NCBI GenBank assembly: GCA_965246805.1
Contig: CBDFFO010000006.1
Span: 818,678 to 882,677 of the forward strand
Origin: Schlegelella_A sp965246805
GTDB taxonomy: Bacteria > Pseudomonadota > Gammaproteobacteria > Burkholderiales > Burkholderiaceae_C
DNA length: 64,000 nucleotides
Reading direction: 5' to 3'
Part shown: piece by piece, positions 54,335 to 63,023 of the stretch
Layout: each line of letters begins with the position of its first letter
Numbering within the stretch: the first letter of the stretch is position 1
Program-made: the position numbers and the translations under genes
The notes under the pieces: generated by a model
Seen by the model: only the letters and a program-made list of their open reading frames with translations
The model's database searches: none
Told to the model about the DNA's origin: nothing

Positions 54335-55365
54335 GCATCGCCCTCTCGCCGGGTGGCGATGCGCGTGTGGCGATGAGAGCTTGTGCGATCGGTGCGCTGG
54401 CGCTGTCGGGTCTCGTCGCCGCCAGCCCCAACGCGTGGTCGCAAGCGGCGTCGGCGCAGAGCAGCGACGTGCGTGGCACGCTGATGCGCATCCACGACGC
54501 GGCGAGTCGGCACAATTTCCAGGGCACCTTCGTCGTCAGCAGTTCGGGAACGGTGCAGAGCGCGCGCATTGCGCACTACAGCGACGGACCGAACCAGTAC
54601 GAGCGCATCGAATCGCTGGACGGCCGTGCCCGCAATGTGTATCGCTTCAACGACGTGGTGCAGACCCTCTGGCCCGGCAGCCGGATCGCGTTGGTGGAGC
54701 AGCGCGGCCAGCTCAATTCGTTCCCGTCCCTGCTGCAGGCGGGCGATGCCAGCCTGCCCGAGTTCTACGAGTTGCGGAGCGAAGGCGTCGGCCGGGTTGC
54801 CGGCCACGACGTCAACGTCTTGATGGTGAAGCCGAAGGATGCGTATCGCTACGGCTATCGATTATGGGCCGACAAGTCGAGCGGCTTGCTGTTGCGTGTC
54901 GATGTGATGGCCAATGCGACCCATGCGCTCGAGACTTCCGCGTTCTCCGAAGTGACCATCGACATCCGACCGCAGACCGAGGCGGTCTGGCAGGCAATGA
55001 AAAAGCTCGACGGCTATCACGTGCTCAAGCCCGTGCTCAAGCTCACGCGGCTCGACAGCGAAGGTTGGGGCTTGCGGCAGGCCGCGCCCGGTTTCCGGCA
55101 GGTCAGCTGCGTCACCCGACAGATGGAATCCGGCGAGGCGACCGCGGAGCAGGTGCTGCAGACGATCTATTCCGATGGACTGACGTATGTGTCGGTCTTC
55201 ATCGAGCCGTTCCGCCCGCGCCGCCACACCCGTGCCGCCGTGAGCGCGATGGGGGCCACGCAAACGCTGACCCAACGCCTGGGCGACTGGTGGCTGACGC
55301 TGATCGGCGATGTGCCACCCACGACACTTCATCTGTTCGCCGACGCGCTCGAGCGCAAGAAATGA
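54331..55365 (+). CDS. rseB: Sigma-E regulatory protein RseB/MucB
   Basis: About 344 residues. A signal peptide (ACAIGALALSGLVAASPNAW) is followed by the MucB/RseB N-terminal domain with NFQGTFVVSSSG and HYSDGPNQYERIESLDG, and the C-terminal domain beginning near residue 230. RseB binds RseA in the periplasm and protects it from cleavage. A GTG at 54331 overlapping the rseA stop is listed; the ATG at 54373 would place the signal peptide at the very start and is equally likely. Confidence 0.92.
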   Translation: MSIALSPGGDARVAMRACAIGALALSGLVAASPNAWSQAASAQSSDVRGTLMRIHDAASRHNFQGTFVVSSSGTVQSARIAHYSDGPNQYERIESLDGRARNVYRFNDVVQTLWPGSRIALVEQRGQLNSFPSLLQAGDASLPEFYELRSEGVGRVAGHDVNVLMVKPKDAYRYGYRLWADKSSGLLLRVDVMANATHALETSAFSEVTIDIRPQTEAVWQAMKKLDGYHVLKPVLKLTRLDSEGWGLRQAAPGFRQVSCVTRQMESGEATAEQVLQTIYSDGLTYVSVFIEPFRPRRHTRAAVSAMGATQTLTQRLGDWWLTLIGDVPPTTLHLFADALERKK

Positions 55366-55431
55366 AATCATCGGGCGGCGCCTGTGCGCCGTTCGCGTCA
55401 CTGTGCTGTCCATCAACCCTGAGTTCGTTCC

Positions 55432-56895
55432 ATGAATACTTCTTCTACGGCATCTTTGGTCCGCGTGCGCCGCACCGGGTTCGGCGCGCTAATGCTCGCA
55501 ACGGTTCTTGCGTTGCCGCTCGCACCGGCGCCCGCCGCGGCCCAATCGCTGCCCGACTTCACCGAGTTGGTCGAGAAGGCCGGGCCGGCGGTCGTTAACA
55601 TTCGCACCACCGAGCGCAGCCGTAACGTGCGCCGCGCCGCGCCTGACGAGAACGACGACGAATTGCGCGATTTCTTTCGCCGTTTCGGGCTGCCGGTGCC
55701 GGACCGCTCGACACCGCGCAACCCTCAACCGGCGCCAGATGCCGACCCGCAATTGAGAGGCGTGGGTTCGGGCTTCATTCTGAACGCCGACGGCTACGTG
55801 ATGACGAATGCGCACGTGGTCGACGGTGCCGAAGAGGTGATTGTCACGCTGGTCGACAAACGCGAGTTCAAGGCGAAGATCATCGGCGTCGACAAGCGCA
55901 CGGACGTGGCGCTGATCAAGATCGAAGCTACCGGCTTGCCGACCGTGCGCATCGGGGACGTCACACGCCTGAAGGTGGGTGAATGGGTGATCGCGATCGG
56001 TTCGCCGTTCGGGCTCGAGAGCACCGTCACGGCCGGCATCGTCAGTGCCAAATCGCGTGACACCGGCGAGTTGCTGCCGCTCATCCAGACCGACGTCGCC
56101 ATCAACCCGGGCAACTCAGGTGGGCCGCTGATCAACATGCGCGGCGAAGTGGTCGGCATCAATTCGCAGATCTACAGCCAGTCGGGCGGCTACATGGGCA
56201 TCTCGTTCGCGATTCCGATCGACGAAGCCACGCGCGTGTCGGAACAATTGCGTGCCGGTGGTCGAGTGGTGCGCGGCCGCATCGGCGTCGTCATCGGCGA
56301 AGTGCCGCGCGAAGTGGCCGAGGCGATCGGCCTCGGCAAGCCGATGGGCGCCCTCGTGCGGTCGATCGAAGCGGGTGGTCCGGCCGACAAGTCCGGCATC
56401 GAAGGCGGCGACATCATCACCAAGGTCGACGGCAAAGCGGTCGAGCGTTCGGGTGACCTGCCCCGAGTGATCGGCAGCATCAAGCCCGGCACCAAGGCCG
56501 CCGTGCAGGTGTTCCGGCGCGGGGCCTATCGCGATTTCAGCGTGACCGTGATCGAGTTCGAAGCCGAACGCGCTGCCCGCAAGGCGCCCGATGCCGAAAA
56601 AGCGAAACCACCGGCGCCAGTGAGTCCGGTGGGTCTGGTCGTGTCCGACCTCACCGATGCGCAGAAGCGCGACCTCAAGTTGAAGAGCGGCGTCAAGGTC
56701 GACAGTGCGGAGGGCGCTGCAGCACGTGCCGGCATTCACGAGAACGACATCATCGTGACGATCGACAACGTGGAGATCACGAGCGCGAAGCAACTCGACA
56801 CCATCGTCGCCAAGGCCGACAAGAGCCGCGCCATGACCCTTTTGGTTCGACGGGGCGACGCGTCGACCTTCGTGACCCTGCGCCAGGCACGATGA
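55432..56895 (+). CDS. Do-family periplasmic serine protease (MucD/DegP)
   Basis: A 487-residue HtrA protease. A signal peptide ends near AAAQ, the triad is His128 (TNAHVV), Asp158 (RTDVALIKI) and Ser229 (NPGNSGGPL), and two PDZ domains follow at about 280-370 and 400-480. It degrades misfolded envelope proteins and closes the rpoE-rseA-rseB group, as mucD does in related species. The Pro/Arg-rich loop at residues 60-105 is typical of the LA loop. Confidence 0.95.
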   Translation: MNTSSTASLVRVRRTGFGALMLATVLALPLAPAPAAAQSLPDFTELVEKAGPAVVNIRTTERSRNVRRAAPDENDDELRDFFRRFGLPVPDRSTPRNPQPAPDADPQLRGVGSGFILNADGYVMTNAHVVDGAEEVIVTLVDKREFKAKIIGVDKRTDVALIKIEATGLPTVRIGDVTRLKVGEWVIAIGSPFGLESTVTAGIVSAKSRDTGELLPLIQTDVAINPGNSGGPLINMRGEVVGINSQIYSQSGGYMGISFAIPIDEATRVSEQLRAGGRVVRGRIGVVIGEVPREVAEAIGLGKPMGALVRSIEAGGPADKSGIEGGDIITKVDGKAVERSGDLPRVIGSIKPGTKAAVQVFRRGAYRDFSVTVIEFEAERAARKAPDAEKAKPPAPVSPVGLVVSDLTDAQKRDLKLKSGVKVDSAEGAAARAGIHENDIIVTIDNVEITSAKQLDTIVAKADKSRAMTLLVRRGDASTFVTLRQAR

Positions 56896-56927
56896 ACGCT
56901 CGTCCCTCGAAGTGAGCAAACGCAGAC

Positions 56928-56954
56928 ATTTCGCGATTGATTACAGGGCGAAAT
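56928..56954. repeat. Inverted repeat 33 bases after the mucD stop
   Basis: Perfect 7-base arms, ATTTCGC and GCGAAAT, are separated by 13 bases. No T-run follows, so it is not a classical terminator. It might stabilise the mucD transcript end or bind a protein. Confidence 0.35.
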
Positions 56955-57034
56955 CGAGGTAATTGGGCCACGAGAGAACGTCGATCGCGGCGCGGTCACG
57001 TCAATGCAACGTCAGCCGAATTACCCCCAATCCA

Positions 57035-57063
57035 TCCACAGGTGTTTGTGGATAACCTGTGGA
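57035..57063. repeat. Perfect inverted repeat enclosing a DnaA box
   Basis: Nine-base arms TCCACAGGT (57035-57043) and ACCTGTGGA (57055-57063) flank an 11-base centre. A perfect DnaA box, TGTGGATAA, lies at 57047-57055, and weaker near-boxes fall in both arms. It could be a DnaA-titration or regulatory site. It is not taken as an origin because no dnaA or dnaN gene is near. Confidence 0.6.
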
Positions 57064-57137
57064 CGAAAAATGATGTTGGTCGCCCGCAACTGAAAGAAAT
57101 GCAGGATCGGCGCGGTTTTGCGGGGGATCGATCTGGC

Positions 57138-57143
57138 TACAAT
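57138..57143 (+). promoter_or_regulatory. -10 element TACAAT upstream of the terminator unit
   Basis: TACAAT is one mismatch from the consensus and is followed after about seven bases by the small-RNA-like unit. The -35 region is poor (TTTTGC at 57116 with a 16-base spacer). It would start a transcript near 57150. Confidence 0.4.
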
Positions 57144-57149
57144 TCCTTC

Positions 57150-57215
57150 ACCCAACAAGCAGTTGCCAAACGTTTTGTTGGAAGGCGCGTCAATCTACCG
57201 ACGTGCCTTTTTTTT
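57150..57215 (+). ncRNA. Candidate small RNA or lepA leader attenuator
   Basis: A unit of about 66 bases with two stem-loops. The first has 7-base arms CCAACAA (57152-57158) and TTGTTGG (57175-57181). The second is the terminator at 57182-57209 followed by the T-run. It has its own -10-like element upstream. It could be a free small RNA, or a leader that stops most transcripts before lepA. No known RNA family was recognised. Confidence 0.4.
57182..57215 (+). terminator. Intrinsic terminator upstream of lepA
   Basis: Ten-pair stem AAGGCGCGTC (57182-57191) with GACGTGCCTT (57200-57209), one G-U pair, an eight-base loop, then T through 57215. This is a textbook Rho-independent terminator. It would end transcripts from mucD or from the TACAAT promoter, about 150 bases before the lepA start. 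Confidence 0.75.
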
Positions 57216-57363
57216 GTCTGTCGCGATGCTTGTTCGCGCAGCCACCTCATCCGAGGATCCGTCCTCCCACCGATGATCACTCACGTGGCGGACGCACACA
57301 CGCAGCGTTGACGTTCGGCCGACGTTGGGCCCCACAACGTCGCACCTCAACCATGATCGCCTG

Positions 57364-59175
57364 ATGGATCTCATCCGAAATTTTTCCATCATTGCCCACA
57401 TCGATCATGGCAAGTCGACGCTGGCCGATCGCTTGATCCAACGCTGCGGTGGGTTGAGCGATCGCGAAATGGGAGCCCAGGTGCTCGACTCGATGGACAT
57501 CGAGCGCGAACGCGGCATCACCATCAAGGCACAGACGGCTGCTCTGCAGTACCTGGCGCGGGACGGCAAAACCTATCGTCTCAACCTGATCGACACGCCG
57601 GGGCACGTCGACTTTTCCTACGAGGTGAGCCGCTCGCTCTCGGCGTGCGAAGGCGCGCTGCTGGTCGTCGACGCGAGCCAGGGCGTCGAGGCGCAGACCG
57701 TGGCCAACTGCTACACCGCGCTCGAGCTCGGCGTGGAAGTGATCCCGGTCCTCAACAAGATGGACCTGCCGCAGGCCGACCCGGCGCGCGCACGCGAAGA
57801 AATCGAAGATGTGATCGGCATCGATGCGACCGATGCCATTCCGTGCAGCGCAAAGACAGGGGAGGGCATTGACGACATCCTGGAAGCGGTGGTGAACCGG
57901 ATGCCGCCGCCGCGCGGCAACGCCGACGGTGCGCTGCGCGCGATGATCATCGATTCGTGGTTCGACAACTACGTCGGCGTCGTGATGTTGGTGCGCGTGG
58001 TCGACGGCGTGCTGAGAAGAGGCGAGCGCATCCGCCTGATGGCGAGCGACGCGGTCTACGCCGCCGAACACCTCGGCGTGTTCACGCCCAACTCGCTGCC
58101 GCGCGACGAGCTGTCGGCGGGCGAGGTGGGCTTCGTGATCGCGGGCATCAAGGAACTGCAGGCGGCCAAGGTCGGCGACACCATCACGCTCGAAAAAAAG
58201 ACCCCCAACAACCGCGGCGTCGCGACCGAGGCATTGCCGGGTTTCAAGGAGATCCAGCCGCAGGTGTTCGCCGGCCTCTATCCAGTCGAGGCCAGCGAAT
58301 ACGATCAGCTGCGCGACGCGCTCGAGAAGCTGAAGCTGAACGACGCTTCACTGCAATACGAGCCGGAAGTGAGCCAGGCGCTTGGTTTCGGCTTTCGGTG
58401 CGGCTTCCTTGGACTCTTGCACATGGAGATCGTGCAGGAACGGCTCGAACGTGAATTCGACCAGGACCTGATCACGACCGCGCCTTCGGTGGTCTACCAA
58501 GTGGAGCTCAACGGTGCCGGCGAACTCGTGCAGATCGAGAACCCGTCGAAGATGCCGGATCTCGGCCGCATCAACGAAATCCGCGAGCCCATCGTCACGG
58601 TGCATCTCTACATGCCGCAGGAGTACGTCGGCCCGGTGATGACGCTCGCCAACCTCAAGCGTGGCGAACAGAAGAACATGGCCTACCACGGCCGCCAGGT
58701 GATGCTCACGTACGAAATGCCGCTGGCCGAGATCGTGCTCGACTTCTTCGACAAGCTCAAAAGCGTGTCGCGCGGCTACGCGTCGATGGACTATGAATTC
58801 CTCGAATACCGCGCCGCCGACGTCGTCAAGGTCGACATCCTGCTGAATGGCGAACGGGTCGATGCGCTCTCGCTGATCGTGCATCGCAGCCAGAGCCAGT
58901 ACCGGGCACGCGCGGTGGTCTCGAAGATGCGCGAACTCATTTCGCGCCAGATGTTCGACGTCGCCATCCAGGGCGCCATCGGCGCCGACATCATCGCGCG
59001 TGAGACAATCAAGGCCCTGCGCAAGAACGTGATTGCCAAGTGCTACGGCGGCGATATTTCGCGCAAACGCAAGTTGCTCGAAAAGCAGAAGGCAGGCAAG
59101 AAACGAATGAAGCAGATCGGCTCGGTCGAAGTTCCGCAAGAGGCTTTCCTCGCCATTCTCCAGGTGGACGACTGA
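57364..59175 (+). CDS. lepA: Elongation factor 4 (LepA)
   Basis: A 603-residue translational GTPase. The N terminus IRNFSIIAHIDHGKSTLADR contains the G1 loop. The G3 motif DTPGHVDF and G4 NKMD follow, and the C-terminal LepA-specific domain ends with AGKKRMKQIGSVEVPQEAF. It acts on ribosomes and affects initiation or back-translocation. The ATG at 57364 gives the standard N terminus. Its stop shares a base with lepB (TGATG). Confidence 0.98.
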   Translation: MDLIRNFSIIAHIDHGKSTLADRLIQRCGGLSDREMGAQVLDSMDIERERGITIKAQTAALQYLARDGKTYRLNLIDTPGHVDFSYEVSRSLSACEGALLVVDASQGVEAQTVANCYTALELGVEVIPVLNKMDLPQADPARAREEIEDVIGIDATDAIPCSAKTGEGIDDILEAVVNRMPPPRGNADGALRAMIIDSWFDNYVGVVMLVRVVDGVLRRGERIRLMASDAVYAAEHLGVFTPNSLPRDELSAGEVGFVIAGIKELQAAKVGDTITLEKKTPNNRGVATEALPGFKEIQPQVFAGLYPVEASEYDQLRDALEKLKLNDASLQYEPEVSQALGFGFRCGFLGLLHMEIVQERLEREFDQDLITTAPSVVYQVELNGAGELVQIENPSKMPDLGRINEIREPIVTVHLYMPQEYVGPVMTLANLKRGEQKNMAYHGRQVMLTYEMPLAEIVLDFFDKLKSVSRGYASMDYEFLEYRAADVVKVDILLNGERVDALSLIVHRSQSQYRARAVVSKMRELISRQMFDVAIQGAIGADIIARETIKALRKNVIAKCYGGDISRKRKLLEKQKAGKKRMKQIGSVEVPQEAFLAILQVDD

Positions 59176-60152
59176 TGGGCCTGCTGACCGCCCTGTTGTA
59201 TGCCGCACTCGCTGTTTTCCTCGGTGGCTGGTACTTCAGCTACTGGACCGGCAACTTCTCGCTGCTGCTCTTTATTCTGGCGATGGTGACGCTCGCATAC
59301 TGGCTCGCCGAGCGCTTCTACTTCGCGCCGCGGCGCGTCCGCGCAGCGGAAAACCTTGAGCTTCAAGACGCCCAACGCCGTTCCGCGCTGGCCGACAAGG
59401 GCATCACCAAGGTCGACGACAACCTGGTCGCGGTGCGTCAGGCGCTGTTGATGCAGCCTTGGTGGCTCGACTGGACCGCCGGCCTGTTCCCGGTGATCCT
59501 GGTCGTGTTCCTGCTGCGTTCCTTCCTGTTCGAACCGTTCAAGATCCCGTCTGGCTCGATGATCCCGACGCTGCTGGTCGGCGACCTGATCCTCGTCAAC
59601 AAGTTCCACTACGGCGTGCGGCTGCCGATCATGAACAAGAAGATCGTCCAGAACCACGACCCGGAGCGCGGCGACGTGATGGTGTTTCGCTACCCGAAGG
59701 ATCCGACGCTCGACTACATCAAGCGCGTGGTCGGGTTGCCCGGCGATACGGTGACATTCAAGAACCAGCAGCTCTTCATCAACGGCACGCTGCAACCGAC
59801 CACGCCGACGCCGCCGCCTGGTTTCTACGACGAGGACAAGCTGCGGTATTTCGCCGAGTACCGCGAGAAACTCGGCGCTGTCGAACATCGCATCCTCATT
59901 AATCCGCAATCCGTCCCGTTTTACGAGCTTCAAGGCCCGCCCAGCTTTCCGTTTCGCGAAAACTGCAGCTACAGTGTTCAAGAGGTCACTTGCAAGGTAC
60001 CTGCTGGCAATTACTTCATGATGGGCGACAACCGCGACGACTCACAAGACTCGCGCTATTGGGGCTTCGTGCCGGACGAGAACGTCGTCGGCAAGGCGTT
60101 CTTCATATGGATGAATTTCAGCAACATGAAACGCATAGGCCGGTTCGACTGA
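59175..60152 (+). CDS. lepB: Signal peptidase I
   Basis: A 325-residue membrane protease. Two N-terminal membrane segments lie near residues 3-20 and 27-45, and a third near 103-118. The catalytic dyad is Ser128 in IPSGSMIPTL and Lys183 in YIKRVVGLPGD, and GDNRDDSQDSR is the box E motif. It cleaves signal peptides of exported proteins such as DsbC and MucD. The start overlaps the lepA stop. Confidence 0.97.
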   Translation: MGLLTALLYAALAVFLGGWYFSYWTGNFSLLLFILAMVTLAYWLAERFYFAPRRVRAAENLELQDAQRRSALADKGITKVDDNLVAVRQALLMQPWWLDWTAGLFPVILVVFLLRSFLFEPFKIPSGSMIPTLLVGDLILVNKFHYGVRLPIMNKKIVQNHDPERGDVMVFRYPKDPTLDYIKRVVGLPGDTVTFKNQQLFINGTLQPTTPTPPPGFYDEDKLRYFAEYREKLGAVEHRILINPQSVPFYELQGPPSFPFRENCSYSVQEVTCKVPAGNYFMMGDNRDDSQDSRYWGFVPDENVVGKAFFIWMNFSNMKRIGRFD

Positions 60153-60183
60153 TGACGACCAGCAACGGGCGAGGAGCGCACTG

Positions 60184-60552
60184 ATGACGATCGAAATCCA
60201 CGGGCGCCGGCGCCAGCGCGGCATCACGCTGTTCGGGTTGTTGTTCTGGGCCATCATCATCGGCTTCGCGTCGCTGATCGGGTTGCGTGTACTGCCGACG
60301 CTGAACGAGTACTGGACCATCAAGCGAGCGGTCAACAAGATCGCCTCAGAAGGTCCGGTGACCGTTCCGGAAGTACGGAAAGCCTTCGACAAGCAGAAGG
60401 ACATTGAGTACTCGATCACCTCGATCTCCGCGAAAGACCTCAGCATCACCAAAGAAAACGAAAAGCTCGTGATCTCGTTCGCCTACGACAAGGAGATCGA
60501 GATCGCACCTCCGGTGTTTCTCCTCATCAAATACGAAGGCCGATCGCGCTAG
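60184..60552 (+). CDS. DUF4845 membrane protein
   Basis: A 122-residue protein with one membrane segment at about residues 14-36 after a basic start, then a soluble domain with VLPTLNEYWTIKRAVNKI. DUF4845 proteins regularly lie between lepB and rnc in betaproteobacteria. The role is unknown. GAGGAG precedes the ATG with good spacing. Confidence 0.88.
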   Translation: MTIEIHGRRRQRGITLFGLLFWAIIIGFASLIGLRVLPTLNEYWTIKRAVNKIASEGPVTVPEVRKAFDKQKDIEYSITSISAKDLSITKENEKLVISFAYDKEIEIAPPVFLLIKYEGRSR

Positions 60553-60582
60553 ACCAGCGCAGGCCGCTTTCGGCCAGGGTCT
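60551..60582 (+). promoter_or_regulatory. Leader hairpin immediately upstream of rnc
   Basis: AGACC (60551-60555) pairs with GGTCT (60578-60582), and GGCCG (60562-60566) pairs with CGGCC (60571-60575) around a CTTT loop, leaving an asymmetric internal loop. The stem begins at the DUF4845 stop and ends nine bases before the rnc ATG. It has no T-run. It could be a self-cleavage target of RNase III, as in the E. coli rnc leader; this is inference. Confidence 0.4.
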
Positions 60583-60591
60583 TGATCTCGT

Positions 60592-61296
60592 ATGGATTCA
60601 CGTCTCGTTGCCTTGCAACAGCGATCAGGGCATCGCTTCCAGGATGCGGCACTGCTGCAACGCGCGCTCACCCATCGCAGTTTCGGCACCGACCACAACG
60701 AACGCCTCGAGTTCCTCGGCGATGCGGTGTTGAGTCTGGTGGTCTCGAGCCTGCTGTTCGAACGCTTTGCCGGCTCCGATGAGGGTGACCTGAGTCGCGT
60801 CCGCGCGCACCTGGTGCGTGAAGACAGCCTGCACCGTGTCGCCTTGCAACTCGGCATGCCGGAGATGCTCAGGCTCGGCGAGGGCGAGGCGCGGGGTGGC
60901 GGCGCGCAGCGCGCATCGATCCTGGCCGATGCCGTCGAGGCTCTGATCGGCGCTACGTTTCAAGATGGCGGGTTCAGCGCGGCCGAGGCGCTGGTGCGCA
61001 GCCTGTTCGGCGAGATCATCCTGACGACCGACATCGAGAGCTGGACCAAGGACGCGAAGACCGAACTGCAGGAGTGGCTGCAAGCGCGCCGCCTGCCGGT
61101 GCCGAGCTACCGCATTCGGGAAACGCGCGGCCAGGCGCATGCGCAGACCTTCGACGTGGAGTGCGCGGTGCCCACGCTCGGCCTGGCCGAAGCGGGCGAA
61201 GGACGATCGCGGCGCGCCGCCGAGCAGGAGGCCGCGCGACGCATGCTCGACACGCTGCGTTCGAACGACAAGCCCGGCAGCGCGCTGCAATCCTGA
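60592..61296 (+). CDS. rnc: Ribonuclease III
   Basis: A 234-residue double-strand-specific RNase. The signature NERLEFLGDAVLSL is near residues 36-49, and acidic metal ligands recur in LADAVEALIGA. The C-terminal dsRNA-binding domain covers about 155-225. It matures rRNA and cuts regulatory RNA duplexes. The stop shares a base with era. Confidence 0.97.
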   Translation: MDSRLVALQQRSGHRFQDAALLQRALTHRSFGTDHNERLEFLGDAVLSLVVSSLLFERFAGSDEGDLSRVRAHLVREDSLHRVALQLGMPEMLRLGEGEARGGGAQRASILADAVEALIGATFQDGGFSAAEALVRSLFGEIILTTDIESWTKDAKTELQEWLQARRLPVPSYRIRETRGQAHAQTFDVECAVPTLGLAEAGEGRSRRAAEQEAARRMLDTLRSNDKPGSALQS

Positions 61297-62225
61297 TGGG
61301 TGGTAACGCGCCGGTCGCTGCGCCGGACACCGAGCCCGACCACAGGTCACACCATTGCGGCCTGATCGCGGTCGTCGGCCGCCCGAACGTCGGCAAGTCG
61401 ACGCTCGTCAATGCGCTGGTCGGCCAGAAGATCAGCATCACATCCGACAAGGCGCAGACGACGCGCCACCGCATCGATGGCATCCAGACGCGTGGCCACA
61501 CGCAGTTCGTGTTCGTCGACACGCCCGGCTTCCAGACCCGCAAGGTGGCTGCGCTCAACCGCACGCTCAATCGCACTGTGCGCGGCGTGCTGGCCGATGT
61601 CGACGTGGTGCTGCTGGTGGTTGAGGCGGCGAAGTTCGGTCCGGACGACGAGAAGGTGCTCGCACTCGTTCCGGCCGGCAAGCCCACCTTGCTGATCGCC
61701 AACAAGCTCGACACCATCGAGCGCCGCGCCGAACTCGCGCCGTGGTTGCAGGCAATGCAGCAGAAGCATCCTTTCGCCGAGTTCGTGCCGATGTCGGCCC
61801 GCAAGGCGAACGACGTCGAGCGCCTGTTCGCGATCATCGAACCTTACCTGCCCGAGGGGGCCTGGCTTCATGACGAAGACGCTCTCACCGATCGAAGCGA
61901 CCGCTTCCTCGCGAGCGAGCTGATTCGCGAAAAACTCTTTCGATTGACCGGCGACGAGTTGCCGTACACGTCGACCGTGATCATCGACAAGTACGAAGAA
62001 GAGGGCGACCTGCGCCGCATCGCGGCCACCATCGTCGTCGAGCGCGACGCGCATAAGGGCATGGTGATCGGCGCCGGCGGCGAGCGCCTGAAGCGCATCG
62101 GCTCGGAAGCACGCAGCGAACTCGAGCGCCTGCTCGGCGCCAAGGTCTTCCTCGAGCTCTGGGTCAAGGTCCGCGCGGGGTGGGCCGACGACGAAGCACA
62201 CCTGCGCTCGTACGGTTACGAGTAG
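61296..62225 (+). CDS. era: GTPase Era
   Basis: A 309-residue GTPase. G1 is GRPNVGKST near residues 28-36, G3 DTPGF and G4 NKLD follow, and the C-terminal KH domain has MVIGAGGERLKRIG. It binds the 3' end of 16S rRNA during small-subunit assembly. The start overlaps the rnc stop (TGATG). A short His-rich N-terminal extension precedes the G domain. Confidence 0.97.
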   Translation: MGGNAPVAAPDTEPDHRSHHCGLIAVVGRPNVGKSTLVNALVGQKISITSDKAQTTRHRIDGIQTRGHTQFVFVDTPGFQTRKVAALNRTLNRTVRGVLADVDVVLLVVEAAKFGPDDEKVLALVPAGKPTLLIANKLDTIERRAELAPWLQAMQQKHPFAEFVPMSARKANDVERLFAIIEPYLPEGAWLHDEDALTDRSDRFLASELIREKLFRLTGDELPYTSTVIIDKYEEEGDLRRIAATIVVERDAHKGMVIGAGGERLKRIGSEARSELERLLGAKVFLELWVKVRAGWADDEAHLRSYGYE

Positions 62226-62236
62226 GGCCTGAGCCG

Positions 62237-63004
62237 GTGGTCACTCGCAGCGCCGCGCGCGCGCCGCTCGCGTCGTTCGTGCTGCACAGCTACGACTGGA
62301 GCGAGTCGAGCCTGATCCTCGACCTCTTCACGCGCGAGCGCGGCCGGATCGCGGTCGCGGCCAAGGGCGCGAAACGCCCCTATTCGCAGCTGCGTTCGGT
62401 CTTGCTGCCGTTCCAGCGCCTCCAGGTCCACCTCGGACGCGTCGCCGCTGCGGCCGAGGCACGCGACATCGAAAACCTGCGCAGCGCCGACTGGGCCGGC
62501 GGCGCCGCGATGCTCACGGGCGCAGCGCTCTTCAGCGGCTTCTACGTGAACGAACTGCTGATGAAGTTGCTGGCGCGCCAAGACCCCCATCCGGCGCTGT
62601 TCGATGCCTATGCAGCGACCTTGCCGCTGCTGGCTGCGAGCGATCAGGCCGCCGAGACGGCGTTGCGCGCCTTCGAACTGGTGCTGCTGAAAGAAACCGG
62701 TGTGTTGCCCGATCTCAGCCTCGAGACGGCGACGCTCCGGCCGGTCGACGCCGATCGCTCCTACGCGTTGCTGGCCGATGCGGGTGTGGCGCCCGCCACG
62801 ACGTCGGTTGCACAGCTCGACGGTCGAACGCTCGTCGCGCTGCAGGCGTCGCTCGAGCATGGCGACGTGCGGGCGATCCAGGCCGCCTGCGCGAGCTCGC
62901 TGCCGGAGCTGAAAGTTATCTTGCGCGCGCAGCTGCAGTACCAGCTCGGCTCGACCCAACTGCGGACGCGGCAGGTCATGATCGACGCACAATCGCTCGT
63001 GTGA
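62237..63004 (+). CDS. recO: DNA repair protein RecO
   Basis: A 255-residue protein with an N-terminal OB-fold (FVLHSYDWSESSLILDLFTRERGRI) and a helical C-terminal part with FYVNELLMKLLARQDPHPALFDAY. It loads RecA with RecR. The start is taken as GTG at 62237, with AGGGCCTGAG upstream; a longer frame from 62180 overlaps era by 46 bases and is less likely. The zinc-finger cysteines of some RecO proteins are absent. Confidence 0.93.
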   Translation: MVTRSAARAPLASFVLHSYDWSESSLILDLFTRERGRIAVAAKGAKRPYSQLRSVLLPFQRLQVHLGRVAAAAEARDIENLRSADWAGGAAMLTGAALFSGFYVNELLMKLLARQDPHPALFDAYAATLPLLAASDQAAETALRAFELVLLKETGVLPDLSLETATLRPVDADRSYALLADAGVAPATTSVAQLDGRTLVALQASLEHGDVRAIQAACASSLPELKVILRAQLQYQLGSTQLRTRQVMIDAQSLV

Positions 63005-63023
63005 CAGCGCTGCGCAGAGCCCC

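Larger units (their letters stand above)
56896..57363. other. Structured 468-base gap between mucD and lepA
   Basis: No convincing protein gene is seen here; a reading frame at 56937-57311 has no family features and spans the structured elements. The gap holds a dyad at 56928-56954, a DnaA-box palindrome at 57035-57063, a -10-like TACAAT at 57138 and a terminator hairpin ending at 57215. The glutaredoxin gene that often occupies this place in the order is absent. Confidence 0.6.

Noticed and set aside
57030..57075. The DnaA-box region as a chromosome replication origin
   Set aside because: Only one perfect box is seen, no AT-rich unwinding region is evident, and dnaA, dnaN or other origin-linked genes are absent.
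56937..57311. A 124-codon plus-strand frame in the mucD-lepA gap
   Set aside because: It has no family features, no clear ribosome site, and runs across the DnaA palindrome and terminator hairpin.
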